Positions 53,101-61,758 of a stretch of DNA of 64,000 nucleotides are shown here, piece after piece (positions within the stretch are counted from its first letter, which is position 1; every line of letters starts with the position of its first letter). Position numbers and translations under genes: made by a program. Source of the stretch: Anadara kagoshimensis (lineage: Eukaryota > Mollusca > Bivalvia > Arcoida > Arcidae); the NCBI GenBank assembly GCA_021292105.1, contig CM037857.1, forward strand, positions 43,765,464 through 43,829,463. The letters are read 5' to 3'. Under the pieces are notes generated by a model. The model did no database searches. It was not told the DNA's origin and saw only the letters and a list, made by a program, of their open reading frames with translations.

Positions 53101-54465
53101 TTAAATATTTGTAGATTTCCTTCAAGAGCATAATGCATCAATCTAGTTGCAAGCAAAGTACAAAAAGTTCTTAATATTCAGTTTCAGTGATTTATAAACA
53201 CCTTTAATCACAGAATATGTACCTTTTAACATGCATGTGTAGAATATATATAGAATTGCAAGTGTGTAGTTTGATATGCATTGTATTCCCACAAAAAAAT
53301 GAAAACCATAAGAAAAACAAACCATAGTTTGTGTAAATAATTTGACAGACATTTTATTGTGGTGATTTTGATGTTACCTCCAAACTATGCCAGACTTTGC
53401 ACCTGTTGAACATACCAGTATTGCTTTAGTATAGTATTTCAGTCTTCTTACAAAAAATGACATTTTCCATTCTAGCTCACCTGCACAAGGTGTAGAAGAT
53501 GTAGTATTGTTAAATAGCTAAATATCTTTACTCATATACTACGGTATATCATTTGATTGTAAATGTTATTTAGGAAACAGACATAGACAGAATAGCAGAT
53601 GCTGTGGTTGGTTCTACAGAGAATGTAATAGATGCAAATGAAGAAATTAGAGAGGTGAGTTTATGATCTTAATTCTGATAATATTCACCATAAAAAAAAC
53701 CCCAGTCTTCCACCATTTTCTTCAGTCTAATTTAAGCATTCCAAAATGGTTTTTGACATTAAACTGGGTAACACTTGCATTTATGCATAAGTGTTGATAA
53801 GTCATTCTGGGTCGTTTTACGTTATTGATATTGCATGATAAAATATTGTTATTGCACAAAGCTGTTGACGATATTTCACCACTTATATTTACTTTATACT
53901 TTTTGTTTAAATGACATAAATCTGTTAAATACATAAAAATAGAGTTTTTCTATTCTCTGGAATGCTCTTTTCAAAAATGCTAAAAATCAGGCTATAACTT
54001 TACAATGCTTCTTATAAAATCTGTTTGTATAAGCTATAGAGATAATAACTATTCATTAATGAACAATTTATCACAGACCGAAGTACAGCACACAACAATG
54101 TTACCAAAAAATCCTGAATTTTGTGTCAGATTTCCTCGTCTAATAAAACTTGAAAAAAGCATGAACACCAAAATTGTGCAAAACACATTGCATGTTTGTA
54201 TAAAATGCATAGAAATTTGACATGTTTTTTGGCAAAAATTATATGGGAAATTTAGCACACAATTTCAAAGTGCTGCACTATAACCTGTGAATAAATATAC
54301 ATAAATTTTGTTTCATGCTAAATTTATGAAAACATGTTCATTTATCAGCAATTTTATTTCATTTTTCAGGCAATAAAGAATAGTGCTGGTTTCCGTGTGA
54401 CAATTCTGTTTTTCCTTGTTATGTGTGCATTATCTTTATTATTCTTGGACTGGTATAACAGTTAA
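38183..54465 (+). CDS. STX18: STX18, syntaxin-18 (ER Qa-SNARE), 12 coding exons
   Basis: Tail-anchored SNARE of the ER that pairs with Sec22b, BNIP1/Sec20 and USE1 in Golgi-to-ER fusion (known of the family). Exons: 38183-38332, 39759-39826, 41044-41159, 43012-43089, 43502-43568, 46394-46488, 47577-47609, 47735-47823, 48824-48882, 51881-51950, 53574-53654, 54370-54465. All phases agree and the total is 333 residues, against 335 in human (from memory). N-terminal domain: [87 protein letters not shown]. Exons 6-8 are an acidic variable linker ([19 protein letters not shown]). SNARE motif: [35 protein letters not shown] and [15 protein letters not shown]. It ends with one transmembrane helix, [20 protein letters not shown], and WYNS. 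A tandem-duplicated acceptor precedes exon 6. Confidence 0.97.
39565..39675. repeat. Hairpin element in STX18 intron 1
   Basis: 'Tagactgaattatttctgtcatca' at the left pairs with 'tgatgacagaaatgattcagtcta' at the right, with 'acccttttta' and 'taaaaagagt' continuing the stem. The loop is about 35 nt. A small MITE or fold-back. Confidence 0.75.
40600..40960. repeat. ~450-bp dispersed repeat family, copy 3 (inverted)
   Basis: Starting 'agacagagctatctctgtcgtacactattacaggtgtaggattctt', it then gives the reverse complements of the family blocks (for example 'attatgacgtcatca', 'gtgagacaggaaaatgtcacatggg'). It lies in STX18 intron 2, just upstream of exon 3. The frames on both strands here are repeat-derived. 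Confidence 0.7.
42389..42970. repeat. 50-bp minisatellite, ~11-12 units, in STX18 intron 3
   Basis: Unit: 'agcatagaccactcagtctc' followed by 'catggcaacaagtagactgg' and 'agatctataa'. Few variants (ataa/ttaa, aagt/aaat, one taacaa). The array ends about 40 bp before the exon 4 acceptor at 43011. Confidence 0.95.
43584..43894. repeat. C/T-rich degenerate tandem array, left part
   Basis: Units of about 30-36 bp on the pattern 'ccctccctcctttattaccagtaacccc'. The array continues at 45589-45990 after a 1.7-kb inserted element. It lies in STX18 intron 5. Confidence 0.85.
43895..45588. mobile_element. Helentron/pearl-like element, copy B (complete)
   Basis: The left end is TTAGCTCACCTGAGCC with a 14-bp stem palindrome (AGCTCACCTGAGCC / GGCTCAGATGAGCT, loop GAAA). 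Next comes a unique lead, then about eight ~145-bp units, then GGTGAGCGTTAAGGCCCATG and GGCCTCTTG. Read on the minus strand the end is a hairpin followed by CTAA, the kind of 3' terminus (hairpin plus CTRR) known for rolling-circle elements. No Rep/helicase frame is present. It interrupts the C/T-rich tandem array without a target duplication longer than TT. Confidence 0.75.
45589..45990. repeat. C/T-rich degenerate tandem array, right part
   Basis: Same 'ccctccctcctttattaccaataacccc'-type units as 43584-43894, resuming directly after the inserted element. It lies in STX18 intron 5. Confidence 0.85.
46320..46407 (+). repeat. Tandem duplication of the STX18 exon 6 acceptor
   Basis: 'Gtttcccactttttcagatcaaagttag' at about 46322-46350 is repeated as 'gtttcccactacacttgtatttcagatcaaagttag' at about 46369-46404, with 'ataacaRtg' preceding each. 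The second copy contains the acceptor used in the phase-consistent gene model (exon starts 46394). Use of the first would reach TAA within nine codons. Confidence 0.85.
46767..47385. mobile_element. MITE-like element, copy 2, with internal 45-bp expansion
   Basis: It shares arms with 36866-37335 ('gaaaatcaaatgaacttgaataaagattgata', 'cacttacttgtactta'; right arm 'actaggcacaagcaagtga', 'tttatttgattttttatgga'). Just inside the left arm a ~45-bp unit 'gataatattcacttacttgt'-'acttaggacatctgtatgcccatccgt' is repeated about five times (46825-47060), which copy 1 lacks. It lies in STX18 intron 6. Confidence 0.8.
48300..48766. mobile_element. hAT-like MITE with CAGGGTTCGTAC-type TIRs
   Basis: The left end is CGGGGTTCGTACGGGCC; the right end, reversed, is CAGGGTTCGTACAGAC. 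TTTGTA flanks both ends directly (48294-48299 and 48767-48772). The interior repeats 'gtccttaaattt' and 'ccctaaaa' motifs and has no transposase. The CAGGG-type TIR suggests hAT, although the visible duplication is 6 rather than 8 bp. It lies in STX18 intron 8. Confidence 0.7.
49616..51293. mobile_element. Helentron/pearl-like element, copy C
   Basis: Same layout as copy B but with the terminal palindrome at the left end shortened (TTAGCTCAGATGAGCTATTG). It has about six ~145-bp units (starts near 50250, 50396, 50540, 50684, 50830, 50975), then a unique stretch, then GGTGAGCGTTAAGGCCCATG and GGCCTCTTG. It lies in STX18 intron 9. Confidence 0.75.
51405..51725 (-). mobile_element. tRNA-derived SINE, copy 2 (minus orientation)
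   Basis: It matches 14745-15080 and 57715-57995 through 'gtcagctataggcaaagttgcagaaattttgc', 'acagcagggttct' and 'cagacccagtcagggttgga'. On the minus strand the head carries TATAGCGAAGTGCTTGCTC and a degenerate B box. It lies in STX18 intron 9, next to copy C. Confidence 0.65.
52483..52840. mobile_element. MITE with ~35-bp TIRs in STX18 intron 10
   Basis: The left end reads TAAGGCCTAAAAAAAAATAT followed by GTGTGTTTCCGCTAAC. The reverse complement of the right end reads TTAGGCCTAAAAAAAATATG followed by TGTGCTTCTGCTAAC. The interior has 'gaccgactcc' and 'cgacctaccgacc' near the arms. No coding sequence. Confidence 0.85.
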
Positions 54466-54544
54466 TAGTTCTCCATGGTACTTTTAAAGACTGTTAAATA
54501 ATTTGTGCAATATCAGCTGTGTTATGTGACATTTTACTGGTGGA

Positions 54545-54550
54545 AATAAA
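54545..54550 (+). terminator. STX18: STX18 polyadenylation signal AATAAA
   Basis: First canonical AATAAA after the STX18 stop (54463-54465), 80 nt downstream and followed by a T-rich/TTGTTGT stretch. A short 3' UTR is inferred. Confidence 0.65.
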
Positions 54551-54606
54551 TTATGACAATTTATTTTATTTTGTTGTTGTACTACTGTCACTAAAGACAT
54601 TTATTA

Positions 54607-54752
54607 ATCTATTATGGACCTCTCTCGAGGGAACTGTTCTCCTATAGTGTTGTCTGGAGAGGTATAGTGGCCGAGCCGATATGCGAGGTCACTATACATC
54701 TCCAGACAACACTATAGGAGAACTGTTCCCGAGGGAGAGGTCCATAATAGAT
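54607..54752. repeat. Long hairpin: ~60-bp arms, ~20-nt loop
   Basis: ATCTATTATGGACCTCTCTC through 'gtctggagaggtatagtg' on the left pairs with 'cactatacatctccagac' through 'ccataatagat' on the right with few mismatches. It lies 57 bp past the STX18 poly(A) signal and abuts a second inverted-repeat element. Confidence 0.9.
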
Positions 54753-55298
54753 TTAGTACATCATATGTCTGTGTTTTCAAAGTTGAAGAGAGAATTAATT
54801 TTCAGATGAATCATTTACTTTATTCAACATTATGAATATTCAACAATAAACAATCATCGAACTTATGGAATAAATGTCGTTCTCCTTGGGTCGGACATTT
54901 GTATAAAAACCACACAAAGTATTGTTGATTTGATCGATTTCTTTAGATCCAAATTCGCTATCAATTTACCTGTCTCTCAAAATTCATTTAAAATGTTAAC
55001 CGAAAGTGGCCTCCTTTGGATTTTTTCTTAAACATCTGAATTTACATTCGTAAATCGCGCGTCGTCGGATGCCATTTTGTATCCGACGACAACAATAAAC
55101 AGCGTCACCTAGACAAAGGGAAGTAACTCGCTTTTGCTTTGCGGGGTCACGCGAGGGACTATACTTGGATGTCGGGGGACTATACCTAGGTATAGTCCCG
55201 CTGCTATGCCTTGTCAAGGGCAGATGATTTCTACATTAAATAGTATTCATGTAGTTATCCAATGATTATTCAACAAATAAACATGTGATGTACTAAAT
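54751..55298. mobile_element. ~550-bp TIR element downstream of STX18
   Basis: ATTTAGTACATCATATGT at 54751 is repeated as its reverse complement ACATGTGATGTACTAAAT ending at 55298. Inside are a smaller palindrome (GTCGTCGGAT / ATCCGACGAC near 55055-55090) and 'ggactatacctaggtatagtccc' near 55178-55200. The minus-strand frame across it has no recognisable protein. Confidence 0.65.
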
Positions 55299-56500
55299 GC
55301 CATTTAATTTGAGTGAGTGTCTACACTTTATGATCAGTTTACAGTATTTGTTTTCCTTTTAGAGTCAGTGCAAATGCAAGTAATTTGTATATTTTGTATA
55401 ATATTCATTAAGGCCTTATTGTTATGTTCTCTGTAAGTTAATATATTTTATATATTGTAATTATATAAGGGTTGTGGGTTTGCACTCAACTAGCTGTGCC
55501 ACAGTACTGCTGTCTAACCAGCTACAAAGTCAAATGTATTGCCAGAAATGCAGGGCATTCCATCCAAGTGTTGGTCTAGTATTCTTGAACAGTTTACATC
55601 TCTAAAATTGGCAAATAATACTGGTCTTAGGCCTAAAGACAAACATTGTATGTTAAAGCATGCTTAACAATGCTCTGGCAATTTTAGAATAGAACCTAGC
55701 AGATTTTTCATATTGTGTAATTTAGAATTAAAAGATGTCACATTTCCATTTTAAAATTAGACTTCACTCATTATCATTAAATGCCAAACCATCAATACAT
55801 ATTTATTACTTTGTTTTAATAAAATCATGTCTAAAGCTATTTTGGTTTTATTGATTTTTATACAGAGATGAAGTTTTACAAGTCAGTGTATTTAGACCCT
55901 TGTGATTGCAAGAATACATGATTTGGTAGTACTACTTGCACTATACATACCCACAACACTCAGCACACCATCCAGAAATTGTCCATCGTCACAAAGTCCA
56001 AATTTTGTAATCAGAGATTCCAATATATGTTTGTTTTATTTTTTATTTCTTTCATTTGTTGTTTTGTTCTTAGTTGCATTGTTTATTGTGCAGTTCCATG
56101 TTTTTCGTCTGCAAACTGCACTCTTCTATTAAAGGTTTAATGTCCCAGTGTATAATGAGACACTATCAGCTTTAGGTGAAATCTGTATTAAGAAAAAACA
56201 TTTGCAAGGAAAAAATATTCTGCATTTTCATGGTAACCTTTTACTGCGAATATATCTTTTCAGGGAAGATTTTTTATTTCCCCTAGACAATTTCCCTGCC
56301 ATTCGAACCGTGAAAATTTCATGCTGTTTCATAGTTTAGAAGATCAAAACTGCGAAAATTTCCTACTACAAATGTTTCACCTTATACAGTAACAGAAAGT
56401 GATACATGTATCTTTGATATGCACCAGTTTTCATTGTACATGTATTGAGTTATGTATAGTGCTTCTGTCACTGTGTCTATTATTGTAACTAGATTCTCTA
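55299..56500. other. Intergenic region, no gene recognised
   Basis: AT-rich sequence between STX18 and FUOM. Apart from a SINE-like 'aatgtcccagtgtataatgagacactatcagctttaggtg' piece near 56138-56175, I see no exon or element I can support. Confidence 0.3.
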
Positions 56501-56506
56501 TAAGAA

Positions 56507-56680
56507 TACAGTCAAACCTGTATATAAAGCCCACTCGGAACCAGTAATTTTAAGCGACCTTTATATGGACTGGTGGCCTTTATATAGAGGTTCAAATAAA
56601 GAACAATTGGGATACAATATAAGAAGGTGGTCATTATATAGAGATGACCTTTAACATGTTTAAGGCAGGTTGGACTATGT
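56507..56680. mobile_element. CAGTCAAACCTG palindromic element, best copy
   Basis: It starts CAGTCAAACCTGTATATAAA and ends in 'taaggcaggttggacta', approximately the reverse complement. The interior has 'gaaccagtaattttaagcgacc', 'ggcctttatatagaggttcaaa' and 'gaacaattggga'. Degenerate relatives: 2650-2830, 3270-3455, 51985-52060, 58624-58710, 61797-61960 and 62705-62790. Confidence 0.6.
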
Positions 56681-56689
56681 CCTGGTGTA

Positions 56690-56965
56690 ATTTGTTAGTT
56701 GGCTTGTTGAAGGTCAGCAGAGTGGAGTAATGGAGTTTTACACCACAGTCAAGATTCCTTTACTTAACATTTACGGTAAACAGTCATTCATAGTTGGTGA
56801 AGAAAGCCATGTTGCCAAGAGAAAACCACTGACCTTTGGAAAGTGAACTTGACAAATTTTCTCATACTAGGATGTATCCTGAGTGGGATTCAAATCTAGG
56901 CTGTGAGAGTCGCCCCTGTAATGCATAAGCATGCTTTAGACCACACAACCACCAAGGTCTGTAAT
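56690..56965 (-). mobile_element. SINE-like element, inverted copy
   Basis: The minus strand gives ACCTTGGTGGTTGTGTGGTC (A-box region), a degenerate B box GATTTGAATCCC, the 'gatacatcctagtatgagaaaatttgtcaag' body, and the tail 'cttgactgtggtgtaaaactccattactcc'. This matches the plus-strand elements at 25640 and 61369. Confidence 0.7.
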
Positions 56966-57714
56966 TTTCTTTGGGATATTGAAGTTTCCTTTTTCCTGTA
57001 AAAGAAATCCTATTTTTGTCAATTGTTTACAAGGTCCTAGATAAGAAAGTGAGCCTCACAAGTAAACAGCTATGTGACATGTTATATACATGTACCAGTT
57101 CAAAATGAAAGTTGGTTGATTTGTTGAATGTTGTTTCACATCAAATCAGCAACTTTTCAACTACTCACAAAACCATTTTTTTCTTATTAATCTAAACACA
57201 AGTTAATTCAGTTTCTAAACTTTATTGTGCTTCTACTAGTTGACAGGAATCAAACCCACAGAGATGAGATGCTTTAGGTTTGAAGGCTGGGATTTACAGC
57301 TAACTAATAGTACTATAACCATACATTGGATATTAACTTTATCATTTCACTCTCTCAATATTTGACACCTTTAGTAAGCCTAAGTGTTGTACCGGTATCT
57401 TATCACTCTCCACACCAGAAGGACCATAAGGCTGCAACACTTTCCTTCCATTTTTTGTGTCCTTTGTTGCTGCTTTGGCTGTGTTCCAGGGTTGTATGGG
57501 TGCATTTTAATGTTTGCTCTGTGGTGCTTGTGTCAGCCAGATCACACTAGGTTACTCTAATGTAACCTTGACTGGCGGTGTGTATCATATTATGCATATG
57601 GCTGCTTTAATATAGTAGCACATACTTGGTGCTACCTTAAGGTTCTATCTCAACGAGACCACTAATGCAGAGGTTGCTGCCCACTGATCTATTATCCTGA
57701 CACCAGGTAAGTCA

Positions 57715-57995
57715 GCAGTAATGTGAAATGAGTTGAGTAATGGTGTTAAAGGTCAAAGTCAAAAATATTTCACGTATATGGAGACATAGCCAGCTATGCA
57801 CAAAGGTGCAGAAAATTTGCTTGTGCATTGTGCTGATGGCATTATACAGCAGGGTTGCCAAGCCTATCGCAACACAGAACCTTGTTTATTTTAAGTTCCC
57901 ATCTGAAAGAATCATGACATATATTTTGTAATTCTGAGTGCTTTCAAGTCTTGAGTCAGGACTCGAAACTAAGACCTCCCACTTACAGAGAGCAA
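57715..57995 (-). mobile_element. tRNA-derived SINE, copy 3 (minus orientation)
   Basis: It shares 'aatggtgttaaaggtcaaagtcaaaaatatttcac', 'gtgcagaaaatttgcttgtgcattgtgctgatggcat' and 'tacagcagggtt' with 51405-51725. On the minus strand the head ends with a GTTTCGAGTCC-type B box near 57962. Confidence 0.65.
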
Positions 57996-58767
57996 TGTGA
58001 AATGAAGTAAGTTGCTTAAAGTCACAACATGCCTTTTTTCGAGATTCTAACCTAGAAATTTAAGATCTTGAGTCTGATGATCTCCAAACTAAGTTAAATG
58101 CTTCCACAACCTATAAGTTCCAATATGACTCACAGAAAAATCCTAGTGTGAGAAAGTTTGCAGGTTCACTTATTGAATCCTGGACTGGATTACAATCTAC
58201 AAGTGAACAATTTGACTAAGGCATATACTGCAAACATTTTTCTTTTATGGTGTACAACCAGGTAATTTTCAAATATTGCATGGTCGTTTTGTTTTGCGCC
58301 AAAATTAATACCAAGTGAAAAATTATATTATGCATATTGTATTATAGTGCATATTTCAAAAACGCGAAAAATTTAACTATGCAGATGTGTCTAAATTTCC
58401 TATACCGTGGAAATAAATACACGCAAAATTAATTATGTTGACAGTAACACTGTTACTCCAATCACATCACACTCAAATCAACATAAATACCGGTATAATG
58501 ATATTTAAAATACACAACTTTCAACCATGAAATTTTCTACTCTAATTTTATTGTATAATTGGATATAAATATAAAATCTACCCACTTATGTGTTTAATAT
58601 ATATAACTACACAATGTCTTAAACAGTCAAACCTGTCTAAAAAGACCACCTGTCCTGTTTTTAAGGAGGTCATAATCATAGTTTTTCTAGTGTGGCCTTT
58701 ATAGACAGATTTGGTGGAAAAACAAGATTAAGAAATATAACACCAAAAACAAATTAAGAGATATATA

Positions 58768-58975
58768 ATCTGTCAGCGATATTGTGGAGAGTGTTTATAA
58801 ACATGGAAGAGTCTATATCATGTAGATAGCCTAAGATAGGATATATAAAGGTGGAGTTGACAATGAGCACATGAAGGCGTGAATAAACGTATACGATAAC
58901 GCATTATTAATACCTATTGGTGTATAATAAATCGCCTTCGTTTATAAACAATCTGCCACAATATCGCTGACGGAC
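58768..58975. mobile_element. Inverted-repeat element within an 'aacaccaaaaacaag' tandem array
   Basis: 'Tctgtcagcgatattgtgga...gtttataaac' on the left pairs with 'gtttataaacaatctgccacaatatcgctgacgga' on the right. Both flanks (58720-58760 and 58976-59075) consist of ~24-bp units 'ataacaccaaaaacaagattaagaaat', so the element appears to sit inside that array. Confidence 0.7.
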
Positions 58976-59554
58976 TATAACACCAAAAACAAGATCAAGA
59001 GACATAACACCAAAAACAAGATTTAAGAAATATAACACCAAAAACAAGATTTAAGAAATGTAACACCAAAGACATGATTAAGAAATATAAATATGATGTA
59101 TTAAAATACAGTAATCAATACCATTTCAACATAAGTTTATAAAATCCACCTAATAGAACCAGTAAAAGTGGTCTAAATTATGTAAATGAGAAGGTGTTCT
59201 TTATGTATTTTGCATAGTTTACGAAGATATGATATTTAAGTTTGCTAGCCTTTATAATAAAGATTACCTTTTCAAGACATGATCTAATTTGGTATGCAAA
59301 AATAATTTATTGCATAAATTATCCAAAAATAAAGCAAAGTAATTTAAATTATAATACACCTGTGTAACACAACTCTGATCTCCATGGTTACTGACATCAC
59401 CCTATTGCAAAACGAAATTTCGGGAAAGCACTTAAGTGATATGTACCCTGTCCTGTATGATGTGAAATACACATGTATTTTTTTTTTAAATAAAGAGTTA
59501 ATTATGACTATGAAGATGATGAAATAATCCAGTTTTTCATTCTCACACTTTAGT

Positions 59555-61758
59555 TTACAGTGCTACTCCTTTCTTAAGGATGATGTTACCATATTGTGCA
59601 GTTTCCCTGAAAGTAAATATATTTAATTATATACATGAATAAAGAGTAAGGTATTTAAATACAAAATAAATAACCTAAGTGGAATAAAGGAAACCAACAC
59701 ATAAGGTACCAGTATATAATGTGATATTGTTTCTTCAGGTGGCTACCTAAGGTTTTCAATAGAGTTCCATAAAATGGTTAAAAAAATTACTAAATAAATG
59801 GATCTCAACACTTGATGATACATTAATGGTATAAATTTTTTTTATTGTATTTGGTCAACATGTTGACATAGCTACCGAAACAGGTTGACCAAATAAAAAA
59901 AAATAAAAATAATACCATTAATGTTTCATCAAGTGTTGAGATCCATTTATTTAGTAAAATAAATAACAGCAACAATTTTAATATGACTTATGGAAGGAAT
60001 ATTTTGGGCATTTAAGCATGCAATTTCTTTAGACAGTTTATCCAGTTTGAAAGTAAATATCTATAGCTAGCATACACCATCATGGAATGGAGTGGAGTGG
60101 AGTGATAAAGTTTTATGTATCGGTCAAGATTCTTTCACTTATATTGAGGCAGTCATCCGACACCCTCATACCATTGTGAAACTGAAAATTTGCACCGCCA
60201 TAATTGTTGTGGTACAGAAACTACAAAAGTTTATACTGGACGGTAAATGTTTCACCTTATATAGTAAGTAAAACTGATTAAAATGCAGTTTTAAGTAATA
60301 GTATTAGATTTTAAAATTTTCCAGTGGACTAAAATACAATAATTATAGTGTAGTAAAACAACAAATTATAAAATTAAATCAAATTAACTTAATAACTAGT
60401 AAAAAACAAATATGTAATTTATGTAAACCAAAAAATGACATTCAACAAAAATATTAACAATGGTTTGGAAGTACACAATCATTGGGGTGGGGATATACTG
60501 TATATTGCTTTATTTTCACGGTGTCAAATTTTTGCAGTATGACAATGGCTAGCATATTCGCAGTGTCATATTTTTGCGGTCTTATCTGATTAAAGGAAAA
60601 TGACTGTAGCAAGATTAATGAGCTGGAAATACCAATGTGTTTTCGCAACAGTTTAATTTTCGCTAGAATACACAGGACAGTGAATATTATAAGTTATACA
60701 GGGCTTTGGCAGGTTACACGGCCCGATGTACCCCGTCAAAGATTTATGTACCCTGAGCCGCAGGCGTTCACAATGTATAAGTTACTTCCTTTTAACCGCT
60801 AAACTTCGCGTGCGTTCATGTACCCCGTCAGATCTCCGAACATAGTTCCATGTACCCCGGCAAGTTAACCAATTGCTATGCGAGAAATTTCTTTGAAGGG
60901 TGACAAAGTTAAAATAAAACTCCATCGATATACAAACATTATACAGTTACCTATCATACAGGCATCAGATGAGGTAAAAACAGTGTTCTTTTGTCTATGA
61001 GAGAAAATATGTTCTCACACATGAGACATGGAAATCCTGTGTTTTTACCCATGTGAGATATTTCTGTCTCACTCTAAGGATGAGATCACTTTTCTCAAAT
61101 AACAATTTCTCAACATCATAATCACTTACACACGCTAAATTGATGATGTCATAATAATTTTACACGAGGACTTCCAACAAAGTTGAATATGTCATTTTCA
61201 GAAAGCACGATGATGGCCTGAAAACTGAAATTTGATGCAATTTTTTGTTTACAAATCACATTTTTATGCTGCAAATGTGTGAGAAAAAGAATCCTACACC
61301 AGTAACAGTGTAAGAGAGTTTGATATATCACTGTTGCCGGTGTAAGATTCTATTAATATTGGACACCAGGGGGCCTTGGTGGCTGAGTGGTCTAAAGTGT
61401 GTGCTTACTGATTACAGCACCTCTTCCCCCCCATCTAGGTTTGAATTCTTTGGGATGGAACCTAGAGTAAGAAAGTTTGTCAGTTCACTTGCTGAAGGTC
61501 ATAGTTTTCTCCAGTTTTGGTTTTCTGTACCATTCCTGAACTTCCTTGATATAAGTGACAGAATGTAAACTGGGGTGAAAAACTCCATTTTTTCACTCCA
61601 CTCAATTAGACATCAAGGGTTTTCTGTTTATTGTACAAGTGGGTTAAAACACAGGTCAACATGCATGATTTGTTAAATAGTTACCCTGTATGGACTACAG
61701 CAAATGACCTCTTGGCTCTTTCATAAAATGCAAATCTCTCCACTTCCTCCACCTGGAT
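59555..61758 (-). CDS. FUOM: FUOM, fucose mutarotase: last two coding exons (5' exons not found)
   Basis: FUOM (RbsD/FucU family) interconverts the alpha and beta anomers of L-fucose in the cytosolic fucose salvage pathway. Exons found: 61685-61758 and 59555-59606. Joined in phase, they read IQVEEVERFAFYERAKRSFA, VVHTG, ETAQYGNIILKKGVAL and stop. This is the family's C-terminal signature (human ERFEFYERAKKAFAVVATGE... by memory), which includes the conserved Tyr/Glu/Arg of the active site. The splice sites are AAG acceptor / GTAACT donor and CAG acceptor. About 110 N-terminal residues are missing. I found no matching exon in 61759-64000, so the rest is probably beyond the window, though a diverged short exon may have been missed. 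The product ends slightly earlier than the human one. Confidence 0.88.
59787..59957. repeat. Hairpin MITE with ~75-bp arms in FUOM last intron
   Basis: TTACTAAATAAATGGATCTC through 'ttggtcaacatgtt' on the left pairs with 'ggttgaccaaataaa' through 'gagatccatttatttagtaa' on the right. The loop is about 20 nt. Only a few mismatches and length changes in T/A runs. Confidence 0.9.
60085..60175 (-). mobile_element. SINE-like element fragment (inverted tail)
   Basis: 'Ggagtggagtggagtgataaagttttatgtatcggtcaagattctttcac' is the reversed tail of the 61369-type element (compare 56705-56760). Confidence 0.5.
60965..61360. repeat. ~450-bp dispersed repeat family, copy 4
   Basis: It shares 'ttctcacacatgagacatgg', 'aattgatgatgtcataataattttac', 'atttttatgctgcaaatgtgtgagaaaaagaatcctacaccagtaacagtgta' and 'actgttgccggtgtaagattctattaat' with the other copies. 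The two copies of the ACCRGTAACAGTGT motif face each other at its right end. It lies in the last FUOM intron. Confidence 0.75.
61369..61615 (+). mobile_element. tRNA-derived SINE, best-preserved copy
   Basis: The head reads GGGCCTTGGTGGCTGAGTGG (A box TGGCTGAGTGG) and, about 45 nt later, GGTTTGAATTC (near-consensus B box). The body 'gatggaacctagagtaagaaagtttgtcagttcacttgctgaa' and 'ttttctccag' leads to a tail 'aaaactccattttttcactccactc'. The extended A-to-B spacing recalls a Leu- or Ser-type tRNA origin. Related copies: 25640-25870 and 56690-56965 (inverted). Confidence 0.8.
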
